Assembly (NCBI GenBank): GCA_016839405.1
Contig: JAEOUJ010000220.1
Coordinates: 1 to 10,523, forward strand
Length of the DNA: 10,523 nucleotides
Source of the DNA: Candidatus Gerdarchaeota archaeon
Lineage (GTDB): Archaea; Asgardarchaeota; Heimdallarchaeia; JABLTI01
Direction of reading: 5' to 3'
The notes beneath the pieces were generated by a model that was not told the DNA's origin, ran no database searches, and saw only the letters and a program-made list of their open reading frames with translations. Made by a program: the position numbers and the translations under genes. Shown here piece by piece: positions 1-5,185 of this stretch. Within the stretch, counting starts at the first letter, position 1. Every line of letters starts with the position of its first letter.

Positions 1-1
1 A

Positions 2-835
2 ATGCAAGAATATTTCAAATTAAATTATGATCTAACTCCAGAACAAGAACAATTTATACAAGATATTGGTATGCAACATAAGGGATTGGAATATTCTGAA
101 TATATGACTAAAGAATCGCTTGCTCAACAAGGTGGTTACGGTTTAACACTAAAAGGACCACAACATGATGAAGCTTGGTTAATCTTTTTAGATATGGTAC
201 ATAATTACATGCCTACTTTTGAAAATAAAGCAGATGCTCTTTGCTGGTTCCCATATTGGCGAACTTGGTTTTCAATACAAGGATTATGTAAACTTCCATG
301 GAATGATGTTGTACCTGAAGACAATAAAGAAACTGCTGAACCTCATAAAGTTCCAGAACATATTGAATACTATGCTAGACTCTTTGAATCCATAACAGGA
401 AAAAACATGGGCAAAGAACGAAAAGAGCGAGAAATGAATTTAGTCAATATGAGTCAAGCTGTTTATCAATTCCAAAGAGTTTTCCAAGTACGATTAGGTC
501 ATGGTCGAAGAGAAGACGACAGTAATCCACCATATCGATCTATTGGCCCAGTAACAAGAGAAGAATATGAAAGTAGAATAGAAAGATATGATAAACAGCT
601 GGTAGAAATTCTTGGAAAAGATTTGCATGAGATAAAAAAGATTTCAATTGAAGAGCGTTTAGCTAAAACTCGTAAAAATCGCACAGACCGCTATAATAAA
701 TTACAAGACACAGTTTATGAAAAACGAGGATGGAATCATAAATCAGGTGTAATCACAATCAAAAAGGCTAAAGAACTCTGGCCTAAATGGCTTTTTGATG
801 AAGTTATGCCATACATTAAGGATTTACAAGATTAA
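2..835 (+). CDS. Aldehyde:ferredoxin oxidoreductase (tungsten enzyme), C-terminal part, 5' truncated by window
   Basis: This is the C-terminal 277 residues of an aldehyde:ferredoxin oxidoreductase (AOR) family enzyme. Such enzymes oxidise aldehydes to carboxylic acids in the cytoplasm, using a tungsten-bis-pterin cofactor and a [4Fe-4S] cluster, with ferredoxin as acceptor. Visible family signatures are a GLCKLPWNDV stretch at residues 94-103, whose Cys96 fits the distal fourth cluster cysteine, an FQRVFQVRLGHGRREDD-like block near 158-174, and a tail motif YEKRGWNHKSGV at about 238-249 that matches the family's RGW-D-x-x-G ending. Full members are roughly 600 residues, so the N-terminal pterin-binding half and the CxxCxxxC cluster motif lie upstream of base 1. 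The ATG at base 2 is probably internal rather than the real start. The specific aldehyde cannot be read from the sequence. Recognition is by motif recall; the family call is fairly secure, the subfamily is not. Confidence 0.82.
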   Translation: MQEYFKLNYDLTPEQEQFIQDIGMQHKGLEYSEYMTKESLAQQGGYGLTLKGPQHDEAWLIFLDMVHNYMPTFENKADALCWFPYWRTWFSIQGLCKLPWNDVVPEDNKETAEPHKVPEHIEYYARLFESITGKNMGKERKEREMNLVNMSQAVYQFQRVFQVRLGHGRREDDSNPPYRSIGPVTREEYESRIERYDKQLVEILGKDLHEIKKISIEERLAKTRKNRTDRYNKLQDTVYEKRGWNHKSGVITIKKAKELWPKWLFDEVMPYIKDLQD

Positions 836-840
836 TATTG

Positions 841-880
841 ATAGCACTTTAAAAGTGCTATTATTTTCTTTTTATTATTA
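841..880 (+). terminator. Hairpin plus T-rich tract after the AOR gene
   Basis: A perfect inverted repeat with 10-base arms (841-850 and 852-861, ATAGCACTTT against AAAGTGCTAT) begins six bases after the AOR stop. It is followed by a T-rich run at 861-887. Archaeal termination depends mainly on the T tract, and the hairpin may also protect the 3' end. It separates the AOR transcript from the radical SAM gene. Confidence 0.55.
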
Positions 881-891
881 TTTTTTAACAG

Positions 892-902
892 TATATTTAA
901 AA
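892..902 (+). promoter_or_regulatory. Candidate TATA box for the radical SAM gene
   Basis: TATATTTAAAA lies about 46-56 bases before the ATG at 948, after the preceding terminator. With the usual archaeal spacing of about 25 bases, transcription would start near 920 and leave a leader of under 30 bases. The leader contains a weak Shine-Dalgarno AGGT at 936-939. The whole spacer is AT-rich, so chance matches are likely. Confidence 0.35.
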
Positions 903-947
903 AAATAAAATATTAGCTTTGCCAATAAAGTAAATAGGTATTTTATC

Positions 948-1952
948 ATGGATATAAGAGCATCTATAGGAACAGCAATTATTCTAGGATTAGAAAAAAC
1001 CTCTACAGAAGCACATACAAATACAGCATATCTAATGATGTATTATGACGGTCATTGTTTAGCTAATTGTAGTTTCTGTCCTCAGGCTAAAGATAGTTTT
1101 AGCAAGACAGATAAACTTTCTAGAGTATTATGGCCAAAATACCAATTGACAAAAATAATTTCTAGATTAAAAATAACTGAAAGGAAAATTAAGCGTATCT
1201 GTATACAAACAATACAATTTCCAGAATCTGATGAATATTTACTTTCAATTTTGAGGGAATTAAAAAGAAAGGATATCAAAATACCAATTTCTGTTTGCTC
1301 TTATCCTACAACAAAAGATATGTTCAGTAAAATGAAAGAGCTGGGAGTAACTCGTTTAGGCATTTCATTTGATTGTGCTACACAAAAATTATTTGATAAA
1401 ATAAAAGGAATGGAAAGAGGTAAAAGATTATCTTGGAAATTATTGGAAGAAGCAACATGTGAAGCAAGTGAGGTTTTTGGCAACCGATTTATCAGCACTC
1501 ATTTAATAATTGGTTTAGGAGAAACTGAAAAAGAGGCTTTAAATTTTATTCAACAATTTACTGATAAAAAAATCACCATTGGTTTATTTGCATTTACGCC
1601 TGTAAAAGGAACAGAATTAGAAAACCATCTACAACCAAATATCAAATCTTATCAAAGAATACAACTTGCTAAATACTTGATTGAAAAAAAGAAATCAACA
1701 TTCAATAAAATGAAATTTAATAAAAGTGAAACATTGATTGATTTTGGAGTAGGGAATGAAACATTAGATGAAATTATAAGCACAGGGAAACCATTTGAAA
1801 CATCAGGTTGTCCCTTTTGTAATAGACCATTCTATAATGAATCACCCGGTAAAACATTGTATAATTACCCAAGAGAGCTTACTGAATTTGAAATCAAAGA
1901 AATAAAGACGAATTTTAAAGAATTTTTAAAAGATGTAAATATCAATCAATAA
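948..1952 (+). CDS. Radical SAM protein, biotin-synthase-related, LipS1/LipS2-like lipoyl synthase subunit
   Basis: A 334-residue radical SAM enzyme. Cys37, Cys41 and Cys44 form the CxxxCxxC motif (CLANCSFC) that holds the SAM-cleaving [4Fe-4S] cluster. Later landmarks are CIQT at 85-88, GISFD at 138-142, THLIIGLGETE at 184-194 and a C-terminal GCPFCNRPFYNESPG at 287-301. That conserved CxxC (288, 291), possibly with Cys85, is a plausible ligand set for an auxiliary cluster. This architecture matches the archaeal biotin-synthase-related group that includes LipS1 and LipS2 of Thermococcus kodakarensis, which together replace LipA: LipS2 adds sulfur at C8 of the octanoyl chain and LipS1 at C6. 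I cannot say which of the two this is. A lipoate ligase gene two positions downstream strongly supports the role. The start is the ATG preceded at 8 bases by a weak AGGT. Another sulfur-inserting radical SAM reaction is the main alternative. Confidence 0.75.
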   Translation: MDIRASIGTAIILGLEKTSTEAHTNTAYLMMYYDGHCLANCSFCPQAKDSFSKTDKLSRVLWPKYQLTKIISRLKITERKIKRICIQTIQFPESDEYLLSILRELKRKDIKIPISVCSYPTTKDMFSKMKELGVTRLGISFDCATQKLFDKIKGMERGKRLSWKLLEEATCEASEVFGNRFISTHLIIGLGETEKEALNFIQQFTDKKITIGLFAFTPVKGTELENHLQPNIKSYQRIQLAKYLIEKKKSTFNKMKFNKSETLIDFGVGNETLDEIISTGKPFETSGCPFCNRPFYNESPGKTLYNYPRELTEFEIKEIKTNFKEFLKDVNINQ

Positions 1953-2019
1953 ATAGTTAATTATAGTATTTTATTAAAGGTATTACATTATTGTTTGCCT
2001 ATGTTAAGAGGTTCAATTT

Positions 2020-2535
2020 ATGTCTGATGAGAAGAAATTCATACTCTGTCCAAACTGTGGAGCAATTTTAGAAAAAGGAATAGTATTTTGCAGCTATTGT
2101 GGAGCAAATATAGAAGAGAAAAAGAAAAATGGTATACAATCTACTTACCCAGCTCCTACCCCAGCTCAACCATCTTATACAACCCAACAAGATGAACAAA
2201 CAAGAAATCAATATCAAAGAGGAATTGGACAACGTTCAATCTATGATAGCCAAGATCAAGAATATATGTTTGGCGCAGAAATGGAAAAGAGATTAATGGC
2301 TGAAAGTAAAATTCGTCAAGCAACAATTTTCTCTTATTTAGCTTTATGTATTCCACTAATTAGTATAATTTTCTTAATTATAACTATTATATTTGCTATA
2401 CAAGCAAAAAGAATATTGGGTCGTTGGGATTCTAGAATAATCCGTGCATTAATTATTGCTGTAATTGGAACAGTTATTGATTATGCTGTTAATATTTTCT
2501 TTTACATTCAGTTCTTTTCTGAATTATTTACATAA
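2020..2535 (+). CDS. Zinc-ribbon protein with two C-terminal membrane helices
   Basis: A 171-residue protein of unknown function. Cys10, Cys13, Cys24 and Cys27 (CPNCGA and FCSYCGA) form a short N-terminal zinc ribbon. A hydrophilic linker follows at about 30-97, rich in Gln, Pro, Tyr and Thr. Two hydrophobic helices at about 103-128 and 141-166 are joined by a basic loop containing KRILGRWDSR. The topology resembles small DUF4190-like proteins, which are common in Asgard and other archaea, but I see no enzyme motif. The zinc ribbon is probably cytoplasmic, as the positive loop and zinc binding suggest. The start ATG has a good Shine-Dalgarno GAGGT at 2008-2012, seven bases away. It lies between the LipS-like and lipoate ligase genes with spacers of 67 and 64 bases. 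It could be an adaptor in that locus or an unrelated passenger; the sequence cannot decide. Confidence 0.8.
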   Translation: MSDEKKFILCPNCGAILEKGIVFCSYCGANIEEKKKNGIQSTYPAPTPAQPSYTTQQDEQTRNQYQRGIGQRSIYDSQDQEYMFGAEMEKRLMAESKIRQATIFSYLALCIPLISIIFLIITIIFAIQAKRILGRWDSRIIRALIIAVIGTVIDYAVNIFFYIQFFSELFT

Positions 2536-2584
2536 TAATATAAAATTTGAGATAAATTACTAATGGAAATTTAATTCTTATTAA

Positions 2585-2590
2585 AAAGGA
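2585..2590 (+). promoter_or_regulatory. Shine-Dalgarno that fixes the lplA start
   Basis: AAAGGA ends nine bases before the ATG at 2600. An in-frame TTG at 2591 directly abuts this site with zero spacing, so it is a poor start. The ATG at 2600 is therefore the likely initiation codon. Confidence 0.6.
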
Positions 2591-2599
2591 TTGATTATA

Positions 2600-3382
2600 A
2601 TGTCTTCAGAAGAATGGCGGTTAATTTGGCATGAGGAAGCTAATGATTGTTATTATAATATGGGTTTAGATAAAGCAATCCAAAAAGCAGTTTCCACAAA
2701 AAAGGTTCCAAATACTATTAGGTTATATCGATGGAAACCATCAGCTGTATCAATTGGTTATTTCCAGTCAATGAAAAAAGTAGTTGATATTCAAAAATGC
2801 ACAGAATTAGGAGTAAATTATATTCGACGTTTAACTGGTGGTGGTGCTGTTTATCATAATTATGAAGGTGAAATCACTTATTCAATAAATTGCTCTGATT
2901 CTAATCCTAAATTGCCTCAGGATATCTTAAAAATTTATGAAAAAATTTGTTCAGGAATAATAATAGGTTTGAAAGAACTTGGTATTGAAAGTCAATTTAA
3001 ACCAATAAATGATATCAGTTTAGTTAGCAATGATAAAAAAATTTCTGGTAATGCTCTGACAAGAAGAGATGGTGTTGTATTACAGCATGGAACAATACTA
3101 CGCAAAGTTAATGTTGAAGAGATGTTCACATTATTAATAGTTCCTGATGAGAAATTTAAAGCTAAATTAATTACATCAGCAAAAGAAAGAGTATCTAGTT
3201 TAGAAGAAGAATTAGGTTTTGCACCGGAATTTTCAAAGATAAGAGAAGCACTTATTTTTGGTTTTGAAGAGATATTCGATGTAAAATTAATTCATGAAAA
3301 AATAACAGATGAAGAAGATAATGAGGCAAAAAAAATTGCTGGGGAAATATTCCAGGATGAGCGGTTCTTATTTAAAAGATAG
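2600..3382 (+). CDS. lplA: Lipoate-protein ligase catalytic domain (stand-alone LplA)
   Basis: A 260-residue member of the BPL/LplA/LipB fold. It adenylates lipoate (or octanoate) with ATP and transfers it to a lysine of lipoyl carrier proteins such as GcvH or 2-oxoacid dehydrogenase E2. RRLTGGGAVYHN at 76-87 is the family's acyl/nucleotide-binding motif. KKISGNALTR at 146-155 carries the expected catalytic Lys147, and QHGTIL at 162-167 follows. The related octanoyltransferase LipM has a catalytic Cys just before this lysine motif; here that segment reads KPINDISL, with no Cys, so a ligase is favoured. The protein ends about where the catalytic domain ends, without the roughly 85-residue accessory domain of E. 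coli LplA. This is the archaeal arrangement in which LplB is a separate protein, and no LplB is visible here. The start is the ATG with AAAGGA nine bases upstream, not the TTG nine bases earlier. The LipS-like gene upstream supports lipoylation. Confidence 0.83.
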   Translation: MSSEEWRLIWHEEANDCYYNMGLDKAIQKAVSTKKVPNTIRLYRWKPSAVSIGYFQSMKKVVDIQKCTELGVNYIRRLTGGGAVYHNYEGEITYSINCSDSNPKLPQDILKIYEKICSGIIIGLKELGIESQFKPINDISLVSNDKKISGNALTRRDGVVLQHGTILRKVNVEEMFTLLIVPDEKFKAKLITSAKERVSSLEEELGFAPEFSKIREALIFGFEEIFDVKLIHEKITDEEDNEAKKIAGEIFQDERFLFKR

Positions 3383-3399
3383 ATTAATATAACAAATTT

Positions 3400-3445
3400 A
3401 AAAAGGCACATATAAAAAGAAAAAAATCAATGCCTTTTTGATTTT
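3400..3445 (+). terminator. Overlapping hairpins with T runs after lplA
   Basis: Two inverted repeats lie just after the lplA stop. The first pairs AAAAAGGCA (3400-3408) with TGCCTTTTT (3431-3439). The second pairs AAAATCAA (3423-3430) with TTGATTTT (3438-3445) around a 7-base loop. They share bases 3438-3439 and cannot both form fully. Each ends in a T run, which suits transcription termination after the lplA operon. Function is inferred from position only. Confidence 0.45.
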
Positions 3446-3474
3446 AAATAAAAACATAATAGCATAATAATTAA

Positions 3475-3482
3475 TTATAAAA
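3475..3482 (+). promoter_or_regulatory. Candidate TATA box for the coiled-coil protein gene
   Basis: TTATAAAA follows the lplA terminator. At about 25 bases spacing, the transcript would begin near 3503. That would exclude the ATG at 3498 and leave a leader of about 20 bases before the TTG start at 3526, with the GGAG at 3513-3516 inside it. The match is in very AT-rich DNA, so this is weak evidence. Confidence 0.3.
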
Positions 3483-3497
3483 GCAAGGAAAATTAAG

Positions 3498-3566
3498 ATG
3501 AGTATTGAAACTGGAGCGATAATCATTGAACCAGAGAAGAATAAGAGAATTACGATTTTATTTTGA
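3498..3566 (+). other. 22-codon ORF overlapping the next gene in another frame; leader ORF or sign of a frameshift
   Basis: An ATG at 3498 with a good Shine-Dalgarno (AAGGAA, 3485-3490, seven bases away) opens a 22-residue frame, MSIETGAIIIEPEKNKRITI then LF, ending at a TGA at 3564-3566. It overlaps the first 41 bases of the coiled-coil gene in a different frame. Skipping one base in the purine-rich stretch around 3532-3551 would fuse it to that gene and give it a normal ATG start. It could therefore be a translated leader, a chance ORF, or the true N-terminus separated by a real or sequencing indel. Confidence 0.3.
3513..3516 (+). promoter_or_regulatory. Shine-Dalgarno supporting the TTG start at 3526
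   Basis: GGAG ends nine bases before the TTG at 3526. The same nine-base spacing is seen before the chosen starts of lplA, psmA and the propeller gene. An in-frame TAA at 3520-3522 rules out any earlier start in this frame. Confidence 0.45.
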
Positions 3567-4236
3567 ATATGAGTATAACGCAGAAACAAAAGATCAAATT
3601 GAAGATCTTTTAACGTTGTATCCATCTGCTGATGATATCGTAACAAAAGCAATTGCTACTCTTCATGAACAGCATTTTGGTTCAATATCCAAAAGAACTC
3701 CTCCTCCGAGTTATTCCCAAACTTTTTCAGCAAATAGTGATATAGCAACTAAAAAACTAGATGAATTATGGCAATATGTTCAAATTTTAAAGGAATTTCA
3801 AAAATCACAAATAGTAGCTCAAACAGAAAAAGCAACTAATGCTCAAAGTCAAGTACATTTTTCAGAAGAAACTAATGAAAAAATTTTAGAAAAAATTGAA
3901 GATCTTGGGATGAAATTTAGTAAAATTGTTTCAGAAGCTGATAAAGAAACAGGAAAAAAAGCAATTACAGCTGAAATGTCAAATGAAGAAGTTTTACAAT
4001 TAATCAAACGAATAGATCAATTAGAATCAAAACTAACAAAAGCCATTTCACAATCAAGAACAGCTGCTTCACCAGCAAGAACAGGTAGAAGAGAATTAAG
4101 AGAATTTGGTGAAGCTCCAAAAATAGGAGTAGTAAAACCAATTGAAGGACAACCAATGGAGCCAGAAGAACGTCCTTTACTTGAAGATGTTCTTGATACA
4201 ATAATTGTAACTGTTGAAAGAGATGAGGATGATTAG
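3526..4236 (+). CDS. Unrecognised coiled-coil protein with acidic tail (TTG start)
   Basis: I do not recognise this 236-residue protein. Residues 1-50 form a compact charged segment (RRIRELRFYFEYEYNAET, then a helix around DDIVTKAIATLHEQHFG), which may be a small folded or dimerising domain. A Ser/Pro/Thr linker follows at about 52-72. Helical segments with heptad-like hydrophobic spacing then run through LDELWQYVQILKEFQKS, EKILEKIEDLGMKFSKIV and NEEVLQLIKRIDQLESKLTKAI, up to about residue 175. The tail is Pro- and Glu-rich and ends in a very acidic ERDEDD. There is no signal peptide or membrane helix, so it is probably a cytoplasmic scaffold or oligomerisation factor. The only in-frame ATG is far inside (about residue 126), and TAA at 3520 blocks upstream extension, so TTG at 3526 with GGAG nine bases away is the likely start. 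A frameshift from the ATG at 3498 is the alternative. It ends one base from the convergent HEAT gene. Confidence 0.7.
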   Translation: MNQRRIRELRFYFEYEYNAETKDQIEDLLTLYPSADDIVTKAIATLHEQHFGSISKRTPPPSYSQTFSANSDIATKKLDELWQYVQILKEFQKSQIVAQTEKATNAQSQVHFSEETNEKILEKIEDLGMKFSKIVSEADKETGKKAITAEMSNEEVLQLIKRIDQLESKLTKAISQSRTAASPARTGRRELREFGEAPKIGVVKPIEGQPMEPEERPLLEDVLDTIIVTVERDEDD

Positions 4237-4237
4237 T

Positions 4238-5095
4238 TTAGTGAAGATTTCTTAATACAGAATGAAAGTGGGAATAGGAAGGATTTTCTAATAAATCATT
4301 TATATATTTCATGGCGGTATCTTTGTCTAAATTAATAAGAAGACGACAAATTTCAATACAATGTTCTATATTATCTTCTTTGCGCATTTTTCGATAGGCG
4401 TTTTTTAAAAGATTAATCATTTCTCTTTCCTTAATTATTCGATTTAATGCCCATGCAGCTTCTTTTATTTCACCTGGATTAAGTAATTGCTCTTTAAGTA
4501 ATTCAGCTGCTTTTGGTTCTCTAAAAACTCCTAAAGCATAAGCAGCAGTTTTTCTAATAGATTTTTGTTCATCCTTTAATGAGGATAGTAAAACTGGTAT
4601 AGCACGCTTATCCTTGATTTCTCCTAAAGCCCATATGGCCATTTCTCGTACCTTTGCATTATCTTCCTTTTGAATTAATTTTAATAATGGACTTACTGCT
4701 TTACGACGTTGAACTCTACCAAGAGCAAATGCTGAGTTATGTCTCACCATGGGATGCTCATCATTTAGAGCAAGAATCAAATTATCAATTTCAAAATCAT
4801 ATTGATTAAAGAAACCAAGCACATAAGCTGATTCTGCTCGAACTTCTGCTGTTGGATCATTAATTAAAAGTAATAGTAATGGTTCAATCGAACGTCTATT
4901 GTTGATTTCTTTTAATGCTCGTGCAGATTCTCGCCGCAAATTTTCATCCGGATGTGTTAAGGCATCGATTAGTGGAGTAACTGCTCTATCATTACCCCAT
5001 TCACCAAGAGCAATGGCAGCTTCTATTCTAATTTTTTTATCTTCTGATGATAATTCCTCAATATACTCAGTTAAAGTTTTTTCATGTTCTGCCAT
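4238..5095 (-). CDS. HEAT-repeat protein (PBS-lyase-like HEAT repeats)
   Basis: A 285-residue alpha-solenoid built from about six or seven HEAT repeats of roughly 31 residues. Repeat landmarks are IRIEAAIALGEWG, LRRESARALKEI, VRAESAYVLGFF, VRHNSAFALGRV, VREMAIWALGEI, IRKTAAYALGVF and a degenerate IKEAAWALNRI. Each is followed by a second helix of the PLLxLL type. These cover about residues 22-225; the remaining C-terminal 60 residues are helical without a clear repeat. This repeat type occurs in phycobilin lyases and in many archaeal scaffold proteins. Here there is no reason to propose a lyase, and protein-protein binding is the safe inference. There is no signal peptide. The start ATG has no evident Shine-Dalgarno. 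The gene lies 90 bases downstream of the propeller gene on the same strand, and a TATA-like sequence in that gap suggests it may have its own promoter. Confidence 0.87.
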   Translation of the reverse strand: MAEHEKTLTEYIEELSSEDKKIRIEAAIALGEWGNDRAVTPLIDALTHPDENLRRESARALKEINNRRSIEPLLLLLINDPTAEVRAESAYVLGFFNQYDFEIDNLILALNDEHPMVRHNSAFALGRVQRRKAVSPLLKLIQKEDNAKVREMAIWALGEIKDKRAIPVLLSSLKDEQKSIRKTAAYALGVFREPKAAELLKEQLLNPGEIKEAAWALNRIIKEREMINLLKNAYRKMRKEDNIEHCIEICRLLINLDKDTAMKYINDLLENPSYSHFHSVLRNLH

Positions 5096-5119
5096 TAAAT
5101 TTGAACAACCAGTATAACG

Positions 5120-5138
5120 TTTTATACATGTTTTTAAA
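5120..5138 (-). promoter_or_regulatory. Candidate TATA elements upstream of the HEAT-repeat gene
   Basis: On the minus strand, TTTAAAAA (5138-5131) and GTATAAAA (5127-5120) lie about 36-43 and 25-32 bases before the ATG. The nearer one would place transcription start almost at the ATG, giving a leaderless message. That would fit the missing Shine-Dalgarno. Both are short matches in AT-rich DNA. Confidence 0.3.
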
Positions 5139-5185
5139 GTAATTGAATTAAAATAAGATTCCTAATATTTAGAACTATATAATAA

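Noticed and set aside
499..684. Minus-strand ORF inside the AOR gene, and similar antisense ORFs within other genes
   Set aside because: These are open frames opposite strong coding regions, with low-complexity Leu/Phe/Ile-rich translations, no recognisable domain and no promoter or ribosome site.
2591..2599. TTG start for lplA at 2591
   Set aside because: It directly abuts the Shine-Dalgarno AAAGGA, leaving no spacing. The ATG at 2600 has nine bases.
3398..3652. Minus-strand ORF rich in hydrophobic residues across the lplA spacer
   Set aside because: Its membrane-like composition is what AT-rich DNA encodes by chance, and it runs through the terminator hairpins and into the coiled-coil gene.
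4238..5095. Phycobilin lyase function for the HEAT-repeat protein
   Set aside because: The repeat type shares a name with phycocyanin lyases, but no chromophore protein or pathway gene is present and the repeats are generic.
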